From contig JANXYJ010000198.1 of the NCBI GenBank assembly GCA_025350105.1, forward strand, positions 1 to 42,146: a stretch of 42,146 bases of DNA. The letters are read 5' to 3'. This document shows, piece by piece, positions 9,135 through 17,611 of this stretch. The notes beneath the pieces were generated by a model. That model was given only the letters and a program-made list of their open reading frames with translations, ran no database searches and was not told where the DNA came from. Origin of the DNA: Terriglobia bacterium. GTDB lineage: Bacteria; Acidobacteriota; Terriglobia; Bryobacterales; Bryobacteraceae. Position 1 is the stretch's first letter, and every line of letters begins with the position of its first letter. Both the position numbers and the translations under genes were made by a program.

Positions 9135-9683
9135 ATGAATTCACTCTGCGGCGCAGTTCTTGACGTAGGTTGCGGCACCCGAAAAATCGAAGCAGACGCC
9201 ATTGGCATCGACCGGTCGGCGAATTCAGCGGCCGACATTGTCTGGGACCTGGATCAGTATCCCTGGCCTTTGGATAGCAACCGGTTTGAACGCGTGTATC
9301 TTTCCCACATCATCGAACATGTGCAGGATGTGATGAAGACGATGGCGGAGGTGCACCGCGCCGCCAAAGATGGCGCCGATGTCTGGATCACAACGCCGCA
9401 TTTCAGCTCACACAATTCCTACGTCGATCCCACGCACGTCCGGCATATGGCCGCGGCGAGTTTTGATTATTTCCGGGGAAACGATTTCGAAACCTTCACG
9501 GGCGCGCCCTTTCGCTTTGAAATTGTGAGTGTGGAACTCACCTTCGGCGGAAATTTTGTATTGGACAATATGGGCCGCACTTTGGACCGCCTGAGCCGGA
9601 AATGGTACGAGCGGCACGCGGCGTGGATGTTTCCGGCGTTGGATATCCGGGCGCATCTGCGTGCGGTCAAAACCAGTACGTAG
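9135..9683 (+). CDS. Class I SAM-dependent methyltransferase (Methyltransf_11-like)
   Basis: A 182-residue soluble protein with SAM motif I LDVGCGTRK near the N-terminus, an acidic post-I position (IGIDRS) and a YLSHIIEHV motif typical of Methyltransf_11 proteins in saccharide loci. The fold is short, starting almost at motif I, but this compact form is common. The ATG is two bases after the amidohydrolase stop, so it is co-transcribed with the left-hand metabolic genes. By content it resembles the first gene of exopolysaccharide clusters, which begin 168 bases downstream. It could methylate a sugar or lipid intermediate; the substrate is unknown. Confidence 0.78.
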   Translation: MNSLCGAVLDVGCGTRKIEADAIGIDRSANSAADIVWDLDQYPWPLDSNRFERVYLSHIIEHVQDVMKTMAEVHRAAKDGADVWITTPHFSSHNSYVDPTHVRHMAAASFDYFRGNDFETFTGAPFRFEIVSVELTFGGNFVLDNMGRTLDRLSRKWYERHAAWMFPALDIRAHLRAVKTST

Positions 9684-9758
9684 TGGACATTGGGTCCACC
9701 TCTTCATATATGCGGTGCTCTGATATTCGCGGTACCGTGCATGGTCCCCGCTGATGCA

Positions 9759-9778
9759 CAGTACTGGTGAATAGTACT
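9759..9778. promoter_or_regulatory. AGTAC palindrome pair upstream of the exopolysaccharide operon
   Basis: The 168-base gap before the Wzz-like gene contains the perfect 8-base palindrome CAGTACTG (9759-9766) followed after 4 bases by ATAGTACT (9771-9778). A third AGTAC lies at the end of the preceding gene (about 9675). The same CAGTACTG followed by ATAGTAC recurs 90-130 bases upstream of the NRPS/PKS start (17481-17507). Two copies of an 8-mer palindrome with the same neighbour at the two main gene junctions of one locus suggest a shared operator. No protein is known to me to bind it, and no convincing sigma-70 or sigma-54 promoter was found beside it. Confidence 0.35.
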
Positions 9779-9851
9779 TCAGATGTCAACAAATTGGTAT
9801 TAGTGGTCCGTTCACTTTCCACGTCCCAAGACGGAAACTAGCTTCATCGTC

Positions 9852-11384
9852 ATGAAGCAATCAGCAGAACTCTCCCGGCTCTACGCGGCGACGCCTGGTT
9901 ATCAGGCGGGTCCGCCACCCAGTCCTCCGCTCGTTCGAAGCATGGCGGAAGCATTGTTCCGGCGCAGGGTGATGTTGGGGACACTCTTGACCCTGTTGAC
10001 GGGTGGCTTTGCGGCGTATCTGTTGATGGCCCCCAAACAGTGGGAAGCCGAGATGACGCTGCTGGTGAAGAACAACCGTGCGGACATGATGGTTTCGTCC
10101 AATGGCGTAGCCAGTACTTTGAAGACAGAGGTAACCGACGCCGATCTTGCCACCGAAGTGCAGCTGCTACAGAGCTATGAATTGGCGGCGAAGGTAGTGG
10201 ACCAGGCGATGCGGGGGGGCGGCGGCGACCGAGCAAGCCGCGAGCGGGCCATCGACAAATTCCAAAAAGAGCTGCAGGTAATGCCCCTGATGAAGTCCGA
10301 TATGATTCGGGTGCGCTATTCCGCCATCACGCCTGACGGGAGCGAGCGGGCTTTAAAAATTTTGGCCGATGCCTACATGGAGCGCAACCTGCGGCTGCAT
10401 GGGAATCCGGAATCACTCACCTTCTTTGATCAGCAGACGACGGATTCGGATGCGCGGCTGGCAGGCGCGCAGGCAAAATTACTGGCGTTCCAAAAGAGAA
10501 GCGGGGTAGCGAACGCGGGTACACAGAAAGATTTGACGCTGCAAAAGCTACTGGAACTGCGGGTGGCGCTGCGCCAGGCTGAAGCCGAATGCGCAGAAAC
10601 AAAACAGCGAATCGATGTTTTAAGGACAAAAGTGGCGGAAATGCCCACGCGCATTGCCACTGCCAGCCGCCAGTTGCCCAATCAGTATTCCGCGGAGCGG
10701 ATGAACACAATGCTGACGGAGCTGCGCAACCGGCGCACGGAACTATTGACCAAGTTTCCGGCCACCGATCGCATGGTGGTTCAACTGGACCAGCAAATCA
10801 CCGACACGAAAGCGGCGCTGGACCTGGCGGAGAAGCGCATCTCCATCGAAGAGGCAACGGATGTGAATCCGCTGTATCAAACTCTGGATGGCGAATTAAA
10901 ACGGGCACAAACCACCGCAGCCGGGTTACAGGGACGGATAACGGCGATGCGGGCGCAGGACGCACAACTGCAAGGTGAACTTGGCCGGTTAGAAACCCTG
11001 GTGCCTGCGGAACAGGACCTGGTGCGCGACCAGAAAGTAGCGGAAGAAAAGTATTTGCTTTACGAGAAGAAGCGCGAAGAAGCGCGGATTGGGGCGAATC
11101 TGGACCAGCAGAAAATCGCCAACGTGATCATCACGGATGCGCCACGGGCCTCCGCACTCCCCAAAGCGCGGCTGACTGGGACGGTGATTGCGGCCTATTT
11201 AGTGGGAATCGCCTTGATCGGCTTGCTGACGGCGTTACTGGGACGCATGCGGCGCAGCGCGAATACGCCGTGGGAATTGGATGGCATGGCGCCCGTGCCT
11301 GTGATGGGAACGGTGCCGACAATGCCATCGCTGACATCTATGCATGGAGTGGGACATGGCGTTGGAAGAAGGGCGGCATCATGA
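9852..11384 (+). CDS. Exopolysaccharide chain-length/export co-polymerase (Wzz/GNVR family)
   Basis: A 510-residue inner-membrane protein of the polysaccharide co-polymerase class. Membrane helix 1 is at about residues 40-58, followed by a Wzz domain (WEAEMTLLVKNNRAD). A long periplasmic coiled-coil of heptad-rich sequence runs about 170-420, with a GNVR-type segment before membrane helix 2 at about 440-462. The short cytoplasmic tail has no ATPase; the partner ATPase-like protein is encoded separately by the next gene, which overlaps by ATGA. It governs chain length and couples the Wzy polymerase to the Wza channel. The coding sequence follows the AGTAC-rich intergenic region and probably starts the operon. 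Confidence 0.88.
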   Translation: MKQSAELSRLYAATPGYQAGPPPSPPLVRSMAEALFRRRVMLGTLLTLLTGGFAAYLLMAPKQWEAEMTLLVKNNRADMMVSSNGVASTLKTEVTDADLATEVQLLQSYELAAKVVDQAMRGGGGDRASRERAIDKFQKELQVMPLMKSDMIRVRYSAITPDGSERALKILADAYMERNLRLHGNPESLTFFDQQTTDSDARLAGAQAKLLAFQKRSGVANAGTQKDLTLQKLLELRVALRQAEAECAETKQRIDVLRTKVAEMPTRIATASRQLPNQYSAERMNTMLTELRNRRTELLTKFPATDRMVVQLDQQITDTKAALDLAEKRISIEEATDVNPLYQTLDGELKRAQTTAAGLQGRITAMRAQDAQLQGELGRLETLVPAEQDLVRDQKVAEEKYLLYEKKREEARIGANLDQQKIANVIITDAPRASALPKARLTGTVIAAYLVGIALIGLLTALLGRMRRSANTPWELDGMAPVPVMGTVPTMPSLTSMHGVGHGVGRRAAS

Positions 11385-12004
11385 GTCTGGCCATTGTGAG
11401 CGAAGACAAAGTATTTGCGGCGCGTGGCCTGCGGTCACGGCCGGCGTTTCTAACCCCGGCGCTGGAAACAATGGTGCGCATCCGGCGGCGGCGCAAACAT
11501 GGTGTGTTTGTGATTGTGGCGGCGGAAGCCGGCGCCGGCACAAGTTATGTGGTCAGCCTTCTGGCAAACGAACTGACGCGCGAATTCGGTAACTGCGTGA
11601 TGGTATCGTCACCGAGCGGTTCTTCAGCGGCCAACTTGTCTGGCGTGATGCCCGGCAACAGCCTTGCATTTCGCGAACAGGCTCCCAATGTTTGGGTGCC
11701 GGTAAAGGATCGGGACTTCGACAGCCTTTCAGAGAGTGAACAGAACGAAGTGGTGGTGGGGATGAATCCGGAAGCGTTCGATTTTGTGTTGGTGGATTCC
11801 CCCGCTCTATCTACCGGACAGCGGCCGATGCGATTGGGCCAGGCTGTGGACGGCGTGTTTCTGGTGGTGGAAGCAGGGAAGACGAAGCGGGAACAAATTG
11901 AGCAAGCACAACGGCACTTCGCCGCCAGTGGTGCGCGCCTGCTAGGCGCGATTTTGAATCGCCGCACCTATGCGATTCCGGAAGCGATCTACAAAATTCT
12001 ATGA
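11381..12004 (+). CDS. BY-kinase/CpsD-like P-loop protein with degenerate Walker A
   Basis: A 207-residue protein in the position where Wzy-dependent loci carry the tyrosine autokinase that partners Wzz. The fold is visible: strand VFVIVAAEAGAGTS at residues 42-55 and Walker A' FVLVDSPA with Asp139, then LVVEAGKTKREQIEQA, common in this family. The P-loop reads E-A-G-A-G-T-S, with Thr54 where the family has the nucleotide-binding lysine. There is no C-terminal tyrosine cluster; only one Tyr lies near the end. It is therefore likely a non-catalytic or regulatory homologue. ATG 11381 overlaps the upstream stop, and its own stop overlaps the next ATG. Confidence 0.8.
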   Translation: MSLAIVSEDKVFAARGLRSRPAFLTPALETMVRIRRRRKHGVFVIVAAEAGAGTSYVVSLLANELTREFGNCVMVSSPSGSSAANLSGVMPGNSLAFREQAPNVWVPVKDRDFDSLSESEQNEVVVGMNPEAFDFVLVDSPALSTGQRPMRLGQAVDGVFLVVEAGKTKREQIEQAQRHFAASGARLLGAILNRRTYAIPEAIYKIL

Positions 12005-12648
12005 AAATGATTTTGGCACTTTTCCTGAGCAGCGCATATTTGCTGGCACAATCCTCCGGGTTTAGCGAACGCGATGCGCGGTACCGGTTGCAGGCGGAGG
12101 ACAAGATTGAGGTGCAATACCGTTACACTCCCGAATACAACGCGGCCGTCTCGGTGCAGCCCGATGGCTTTGTCTCTTTGCCGTTGATAGGCGCGGTGAA
12201 GCTATCAGGTTTGACGACCGACGAGGCCACCAGCGCGATCCGCGGGAAGGCATCCGATAAATTGAACGATCCCGAAGTGCTGGTTCTGCTGAAGGAATAC
12301 GTGAAACCGTACTTTGTGATCGCCGGAGAAGTGGGCCATCCGGGCCGCATCGATCTGCATGGCGACGTCAGTCTGGTAGAGGCCATTGCACTGGGCGGGG
12401 GTTTTAAAGATTCCTCACACCGCAAGCAGGTGATCCTGCTGCGCAAGTCCAGCGCGGAGCAAGCGCAAGTTTCGGTAATCGACGTACGGAAGTTGATGTC
12501 ACCAGGTGGAATTAAAGAAGACATCACGGTGCATTCCGGCGACATGGTGGTGGTGCCGCGCAACACCTTGAGCAAGATTGAGCCCTTCATTCGCCTGACG
12601 CAAAGCGGGCTGTACGGCGCGGCTGTGTTTGCGGCTTTTGGGTTGTAA
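12001..12648 (+). CDS. Outer-membrane polysaccharide export protein (Wza-like, Poly_export + SLBB)
   Basis: A 215-residue exported protein: signal peptide at residues 1-16 (MILALFLSSAYLLAQ), a Poly_export domain (YRLQAEDKIEVQYRYTPEY, then QPDGFVSLPLIGAVKLSGLT), and one SLBB domain (YFVIAGEVGHPGRIDL, LVEAIALGGGF). There is no clear lipobox cysteine. It is shorter than E. coli Wza, but single-SLBB versions are common. It forms the periplasmic/outer-membrane exit for the polymer. It overlaps the BY-kinase-like gene by four bases. Confidence 0.92.
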   Translation: MKMILALFLSSAYLLAQSSGFSERDARYRLQAEDKIEVQYRYTPEYNAAVSVQPDGFVSLPLIGAVKLSGLTTDEATSAIRGKASDKLNDPEVLVLLKEYVKPYFVIAGEVGHPGRIDLHGDVSLVEAIALGGGFKDSSHRKQVILLRKSSAEQAQVSVIDVRKLMSPGGIKEDITVHSGDMVVVPRNTLSKIEPFIRLTQSGLYGAAVFAAFGL

Positions 12649-12652
12649 CCGG

Positions 12653-13978
12653 ATGGCCTTTGAAGCAAAACCAGCCCCGGCAAACGCCATCGTGCACAAT
12701 GTGATGGCGCTGTACGGGGTGCAGGTGGGCCGCAAGCTGATTCCGCTGATCAGCATCCCTTACCTGGCGCGAGTGTTGGGGCCGGCAGGTTGGGGAACCG
12801 TGGCATTCTTCACTGCGTTGGCGGAATTTTTGGTGATCCTGATTGAGTTCGGTTTCAATATTTCGGCGACACGGGAAATAGCGCGGCATCGCGATTCGCC
12901 GGAAACCTGCGGACAAGTAATGGCGGGCGTTTTGGGTTCGCAGATTGTGTTGGCAACCGGTGGCGTGCTGGCGATTTTGGTGGCGGCGCAATGGGTCCCG
13001 GTGTTTATGCGGAATCATTGGTTGCTGGTTTCGGGATTGTTCTACGGAGTGGCGCAAGGCTTTTCACCTGTCTGGTTTTTTCAAGGGATGGAACGAATGC
13101 GATTGTCAGCAGCGTTGGAGCTAACCGGCAAGGCGATGGCGCTGGCGTGTCTGTTTGTGTTCGTGCATTCCCCCGGTGACGGCTGGAAGGTTTTGGCCTT
13201 TGGCGGACTGGCCCCGGCTTTGATGACGCTGGTGGGATTGACGATGGCCTATCGCGAAATTCCGCTGCGCTGGCCAACCATGGAGTTGATTCGCCCGGCA
13301 CTGGCCATGGGTTGGCCGATGTTTGTGTTTCGCAGCGCCGAGAGCCTTTACGGCGTTGGCAACGTATTTTTGTTGGGTCTGTTCGCGGCTCCCGAATTGG
13401 TGGGATATTTTTCATCCGCTGAAAAAATCGCCAAAGCGGTTTCGGGCCTGCTGAATCCCATTCGGGAAGCAATTTTCCCGCGCTTAAGCAGATTGGCGAA
13501 GTCGGGCGGGAGAGAGGCCGCTGCTCCGTTGGCGCGGAGGGGAGCGATGTTCACCGTCGCCGGAGGGTTGGTGTTGAGTTTCGCGCTTTTCTTTGGAGCA
13601 CCCCTGGCAATCCGAATATTGCTGGGTGGGCCGTTTCTAGAGGCGATTGCCGTGTTACGGATATTTTCGGCGTTGCCGCTGTTGCTCTCCATCACCTATT
13701 CGGTGGGCTTCCAATGGTTGCTGCCTTTTGGGAAAGACCGGTTGATCAATCGCATTATTTTGCTCGCGGGAGTGACCAACGTCGTTCTCTCGCTATTCCT
13801 GGCGCGGCCCTTCGCGCACATCGGAATGGCGTGGGCGGTGGTTTTATCGGAAACGGTGGTGTGCATTTGTATGGTCTTCACCGTTTGGCGCATGTTTGAA
13901 GAATGGAACGCGGCGCCTCAGCCAGTTTTAGAAGTTTTACGTGCGGAGTCAATCCAAACAACGGGGAGCTTCCGATGA
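12653..13978 (+). CDS. Polysaccharide flippase (Wzx-like, MATE/MOP superfamily)
   Basis: A 441-residue membrane protein with about 12 hydrophobic helices. The N-terminal signature NVMALYGVQVGRKLIPLISIPYLARVLGP is typical of oligosaccharide flippases, as is the VWFFQGMERM loop. It moves undecaprenyl-linked repeat units across the inner membrane. ATG 12653 is chosen, four bases after the wza-like stop; an upstream extension would overlap that gene. The 3' end overlaps the next gene by ATGA. It is the only transporter-like gene in the locus, so it is also the only visible route for an NRPS-modified lipid-linked intermediate. Confidence 0.92.
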   Translation: MAFEAKPAPANAIVHNVMALYGVQVGRKLIPLISIPYLARVLGPAGWGTVAFFTALAEFLVILIEFGFNISATREIARHRDSPETCGQVMAGVLGSQIVLATGGVLAILVAAQWVPVFMRNHWLLVSGLFYGVAQGFSPVWFFQGMERMRLSAALELTGKAMALACLFVFVHSPGDGWKVLAFGGLAPALMTLVGLTMAYREIPLRWPTMELIRPALAMGWPMFVFRSAESLYGVGNVFLLGLFAAPELVGYFSSAEKIAKAVSGLLNPIREAIFPRLSRLAKSGGREAAAPLARRGAMFTVAGGLVLSFALFFGAPLAIRILLGGPFLEAIAVLRIFSALPLLLSITYSVGFQWLLPFGKDRLINRIILLAGVTNVVLSLFLARPFAHIGMAWAVVLSETVVCICMVFTVWRMFEEWNAAPQPVLEVLRAESIQTTGSFR

Positions 13979-15300
13979 ACCAGCGCCAAGTGTGGTGGCT
14001 GAATCCGGCGTGGGTGGCGGGCAGCATGGGGCTGTTGGTAGCAGTGGCCGCCTACCTGATTCCAGACGCCGCCTATCAACTGTATTGGCGAACGCCAAAA
14101 TTCTTCGACGTGGGTGCTTTGTGGACCACCTTGGCCTGCGTTGCGTTTTTTGTGGCGGGAGCAACGGTGATGCAATGGCGCCGCGGTGTTGCCGGCTACG
14201 CGAGCTACAACTGGGCGGCCGATGCACCTTGGGGCATGCTGCACAAAACCTTCTGGTTTTGTTTTTGGGCCTCACTGGCCGGATATGGCGCCTGGGCGGG
14301 AGTGGCCGCATCACGCGGTGCCAATCTTGCGCTGGTTTCCGGCGTTTTGCACGGAGAAAAGGGCGCCAGCTATGTGATGAAAGAAGTTTATCTGGTGACG
14401 GTGTCCGGCGTCACCACGCTCACGCAGCTTGGCTTGGTGGCCCTGATTTTGGGTTTGCTGATTGGAAAGGCCATGGGCTGGCGCAAGGTGTTATTGCCCT
14501 TGATCACCTTGTATGTGTTGGCGGGGGCGCGCGCGCTGTTCAACAGCGAGCGGCTGGCGGTGATTGAATTGGCCATCCCCACCGCGGTACTGCTGGTCCA
14601 GTTGGTGGTTCTGGAATCGCCGTGGTGGACGCCCAGCCGGGGGCGCTGGCTGCAACTTGTTCCGGTGATTGGCATGGCGGGGTTGGTGGGGTTATTCGGA
14701 GCGTCGGAATATTTCCGTTCGTGGAGCACCTTTTACTCCGGCGGTGGCCAAAGCTTCTGGGAATTTGTCTCCCTGCGGTTGGTGGGCTATTACGCCACCG
14801 CGTTGAACAACGGTACGCTGCTAATCTCGCGCCTGGAAACCATTGGCGGACCATTTTTCACGTTGCATTTTTTGTGGCGCTTTCCTCTGCTGAATACGCT
14901 GGCGCACGCGGCGTATCCAAACCTGCAACTAGACAACGTCGAGGTGGATCCTTACATGTCCATTCTGCAGCGCGAAGCCAATCCTGAATTCAATAACGGC
15001 GGCGGGCTGCTGCTGCCGGTGATTGACTACGGGTTCGTGGGCGCACTTCTGTTCTGGTTGATTGCGGGGCTGGTGTGCGGCGCGGCTTACCGGCAATTTC
15101 AGAAAAAACGTCCGGCAGGTTTATTGTTTTATCCATTGCTCTTCACCGGAGTTGTGGAAATGGTTCGCATCATGTATTGGGGTGAAGGGCGGGCGGTGAC
15201 CACATATTTTGTTCTGATTCCATTGGCCTGGGCGTGGAACTCGGCCTTGCGGCGAACCTATTCTTATCGGCGGCAAATGATTCAACAGGAAGGCATATGA
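13975..15300 (+). CDS. Polytopic membrane protein, probable repeat-unit polymerase (Wzy-like)
   Basis: A 441-residue protein with about 10-12 membrane helices and a long extracytoplasmic segment toward the C-terminus (about residues 300-365, containing NLQLDNVEVDPYMS). Sequence is poorly conserved in this class, so the call rests on topology and on position between the flippase and glycosyltransferases. O-antigen ligase-type proteins have a similar outline. ATG 13975 overlaps the flippase stop, and its own stop overlaps the start of the next glycosyltransferase, showing tight translational coupling. Confidence 0.72.
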   Translation: MNQRQVWWLNPAWVAGSMGLLVAVAAYLIPDAAYQLYWRTPKFFDVGALWTTLACVAFFVAGATVMQWRRGVAGYASYNWAADAPWGMLHKTFWFCFWASLAGYGAWAGVAASRGANLALVSGVLHGEKGASYVMKEVYLVTVSGVTTLTQLGLVALILGLLIGKAMGWRKVLLPLITLYVLAGARALFNSERLAVIELAIPTAVLLVQLVVLESPWWTPSRGRWLQLVPVIGMAGLVGLFGASEYFRSWSTFYSGGGQSFWEFVSLRLVGYYATALNNGTLLISRLETIGGPFFTLHFLWRFPLLNTLAHAAYPNLQLDNVEVDPYMSILQREANPEFNNGGGLLLPVIDYGFVGALLFWLIAGLVCGAAYRQFQKKRPAGLLFYPLLFTGVVEMVRIMYWGEGRAVTTYFVLIPLAWAWNSALRRTYSYRRQMIQQEGI

Positions 15301-16367
15301 CATCCGTTTTCATGAACAGCAGCAGCACAGCATCCATCGCCCTGAACGCACGCTTTTATTCGCACGCCCCCACGGGCATGCAACGTTACGGCATTGAAAT
15401 GGCAAACCGTTTGGATGATCTATTGAAGGTGGTGCGCCCGGCCGGACCACTCACCGGCGCTAAGGGCCATTTGTGGGAACAGATGTATTTGCCAACGGCG
15501 GCCGGCAAAAGGCTATTGTGGAGCCCAAACAACACGGGCCCGCTGGCGGTGGCACATCAAGTTTGCACCATTCACGACATTATTCCGATTGAGCATCCGG
15601 AATGGTTCAGCTCTGAGTTCTCCGGCTGGTATCAGTGGTTGATGCCAAAATTAGTGGACCGCGTGCAGCACATCATTTCGGTTTCGCACTTCACCAAACA
15701 ACGCTTGGTGGAACGCTTCGGCATTAAACCAGAAAAGATCTCGGTTGTTTGGAATGGCGTGGACGCAAGCTTTCGACCGCGGCCTTTGCGTGAAATTGAA
15801 CACACGAAACGAGAGGCCGGAATCCACAGCCCGCGCTATGTCCTTTCGCTGGGATCGCTGGAACCGCGTAAGAATTTGAAGCGGCTACTCACCGCCTGGG
15901 AACGCATTCTGCCCGAATTGCCGGGCGACATCGAACTGGTAGTGGCTGGCGCCAAGGGTGCATCCAAGGTCTTCGCGGATAACAAAATCGATCGCGTCCC
16001 GGCGCGGGTGAATTTCGCCGGATACATTCCGCAAGATCACCTGCCCGCCCTCTACTCGGGAGCCACGGCAATGGTGTATCCGTCACTCTACGAAGGATTC
16101 GGACTGCCGCCGCTGGAAGCGATGGCGTGCGGATGCCCGGTAGTAACGTCAAATTGCACGTCGCTTCCGGAAGTGGTTGGTGACGATGCCATTCTAGTGG
16201 ACCCGCTGGACGAAGAGTCCATCGCCGAAGGTCTGTTCCGCATCATCGTACGGCCACATTTGCGCGAACAACTCTCCCGTCAGGCTTTTCAACGCGTGGA
16301 ATCGATGAGTTGGGAAGCGGCCGCCGCGAAGACACGGGCGATTTTGATGGAGCAAAGTCATGCCTAG
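15297..16367 (+). CDS. Glycosyltransferase family 4 (GT-B)
   Basis: A 356-residue retaining glycosyltransferase. The N-terminal acceptor domain contains the subfamily stretch LWEQMYLP and [12 protein letters not shown]. The C-terminal donor domain has [17 protein letters not shown] and the EX7E pair Glu266/Glu274 in [18 protein letters not shown]. It resembles mannosyltransferases of the WbaZ type that add sugars to lipid-linked repeat units in the cytoplasm; donor and acceptor cannot be assigned. ATG 15297 overlaps the upstream stop and has an AGGAAGG-like ribosome site 5' of it. It overlaps the following glycosyltransferase by 8 bases. Confidence 0.9.
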   Translation: MTSVFMNSSSTASIALNARFYSHAPTGMQRYGIEMANRLDDLLKVVRPAGPLTGAKGHLWEQMYLPTAAGKRLLWSPNNTGPLAVAHQVCTIHDIIPIEHPEWFSSEFSGWYQWLMPKLVDRVQHIISVSHFTKQRLVERFGIKPEKISVVWNGVDASFRPRPLREIEHTKREAGIHSPRYVLSLGSLEPRKNLKRLLTAWERILPELPGDIELVVAGAKGASKVFADNKIDRVPARVNFAGYIPQDHLPALYSGATAMVYPSLYEGFGLPPLEAMACGCPVVTSNCTSLPEVVGDDAILVDPLDEESIAEGLFRIIVRPHLREQLSRQAFQRVESMSWEAAAAKTRAILMEQSHA

Positions 16368-17523
16368 AAGCAAGATTTTGTTCTTCATCACTCGCGCGGA
16401 AATGGGTGGTGGACAAACCCACTTGGTGGATTTGTTGCGCGGCCTTCGCGCATCGGCCGATGTGGAGGTGGCCACCAGCGAAACCGGTTACCTGACCGAA
16501 GCTGCCACGGATTTGGGTGTGCCGTGGCACATCATTCCGTCCATGGTGCAACCCATCGAACCGTTGAAGGATGCGCGCGCATTGGCGCAATGCGTGGCGT
16601 TGCTGCGAAGAGTCCGGCCAAATCTGGTGCATGCGCACACATCGAAGGCCGGGTTTCTGGCGCGTACCGCCGCGCGCTTAGTGGGAATTCCTTGCGTGTT
16701 TACGGCGCATACATGGTGTTTTGCGGAAGGCACCTCGAAACTATGGAAGATAGTGGGGACGCCGGCGGAGAGATTAGCGGCGCATTGGTGCGATCGCATC
16801 ATCAACGTCTCAAATGCGAATCGCGCATTGGCGTTGCAGCACAAGGTTGGGGACGCGGACCAGCATGTGACCGTACACAACGGCATTCCTGATGTGCCGC
16901 AACGGGCATTGCATTTTCCAGTGAACGTTCCCAGGATTGTCATGGTGGCGCGTTTTGCGCCGCAAAAAGCGCAAGATCTCTTGGTGGAAGCGCTGCAGGA
17001 AATCGACCTGCCGTATGAGCTTACCTTCGTCGGCGATGGCCCAACCCGTACGTCCGTCGAGCAACAGGTGAAGAACGCGGGGCTCTCGCACAAAGTTAAA
17101 TTTGCGGGGCTGCGCATGGATATCCCGGAATTGTTGGCCTCCAGCGATATTTTTGCGCTCTTCACCCATTGGGAAGGTTTTCCCATTAGCATCCTGGAAT
17201 CTTTGCGTGCGGGCCTTCCGTTGGTGGTGTCCGATGTCGGCGGTAACCGCGAGGCCGTCGACCCAAGTTGCGGATGCGTGGTGGCACCGGGCGACGTCAC
17301 CGGTTTTCGCGATGCGCTCCGTCTCTTGTTGGCCAACCAAGCTTTGCGCTCGAGCATGGGCCGGGCGGCGCGGCAGCGCTATGTAAACCATTTCACTTTG
17401 GATGCGATGATCCGGCAGACGACAGCGGTGTATAGATCAGCGATGGGAAGTGAACTGGAGTATCCGGAAAGTGGCTTGCCCAGTACTGATCGGGTTGTTG
17501 ATAGTACGACGGTACTATCGTAA
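16360..17523 (+). CDS. Glycosyltransferase family 4 (GT-B), second in locus
   Basis: A 387-residue cytoplasmic glycosyltransferase. N-terminal GGGQTHLVDLL and VHAHTSKAG are GT4 acceptor-domain motifs. In the donor domain, VMVARFAPQKAQDLLVEAL and EX7E Glu272/Glu280 in EGFPISILESLRAGLPLVVSDVGG are clear. It is distinct from the first GT4, so the repeat unit probably has at least three sugars counting the priming one. The last codons lie within the inverted repeat at 17500-17519. After its stop comes an 88-base gap to the NRPS/PKS start. Confidence 0.9.
   Translation: MPRSKILFFITRAEMGGGQTHLVDLLRGLRASADVEVATSETGYLTEAATDLGVPWHIIPSMVQPIEPLKDARALAQCVALLRRVRPNLVHAHTSKAGFLARTAARLVGIPCVFTAHTWCFAEGTSKLWKIVGTPAERLAAHWCDRIINVSNANRALALQHKVGDADQHVTVHNGIPDVPQRALHFPVNVPRIVMVARFAPQKAQDLLVEALQEIDLPYELTFVGDGPTRTSVEQQVKNAGLSHKVKFAGLRMDIPELLASSDIFALFTHWEGFPISILESLRAGLPLVVSDVGGNREAVDPSCGCVVAPGDVTGFRDALRLLLANQALRSSMGRAARQRYVNHFTLDAMIRQTTAVYRSAMGSELEYPESGLPSTDRVVDSTTVLS
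17481..17519. promoter_or_regulatory. CAGTACTG palindrome and GATAGTAC/GTACTATC inverted repeat before the NRPS/PKS gene
   Basis: CAGTACTG at 17481-17488 is followed by GATAGTAC (17500-17507), a 4-base spacer GACG, and its exact complement GTACTATC (17512-17519), ending just before the stop of the second GT4 gene. There is no T-run after the repeat, so it is not an intrinsic terminator. The same CAGTACTG plus ATAGTAC combination stands upstream of the Wzz-like gene. It looks like a DNA-binding site that could control the assembly-line genes separately from, or together with, the sugar genes. Confidence 0.4.
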
Positions 17524-17577
17524 AACAGGACAAATCACCTACCAATAAACAGCACTTCCGATTGATTTCTTATTGAA

Positions 17578-17595
17578 AAGTGTTTCCTTACACTT
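17578..17595. promoter_or_regulatory. Inverted repeat just upstream of the NRPS/PKS start codon
   Basis: AAGTGT (17578-17583), a 6-base spacer TTCCTT, and ACACTT (17590-17595) form a perfect 6-bp inverted repeat ending 16 bases before ATG 17612. It could be an operator half-site pair or a small hairpin near the ribosome site. The start itself has no obvious AGGAG, so initiation may be weak or assisted. Six base pairs can arise by chance, so this is a low-confidence site. Confidence 0.22.
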
Positions 17596-17611
17596 GGGCT
17601 GTCACCTCTCC

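Noticed and set aside
9683-9699. GTGGAC-ATTGG-GTCCAC inverted repeat overlapping the methyltransferase stop
   Set aside because: Six base pairs without a following T-run; too weak for a terminator call.
17500-17519. Hairpin at the end of the second GT4 gene as an intrinsic terminator
   Set aside because: The sequence after it is TAAAACAGG with no U-tract, and the shared motif upstream of the Wzz gene favours a DNA-binding site.
17524-17611. A dif/XerCD site near the composition switch
   Set aside because: Nothing resembling the conserved dif arms was seen in this gap or in the other gaps of the central locus; the terminus idea rests on composition only.
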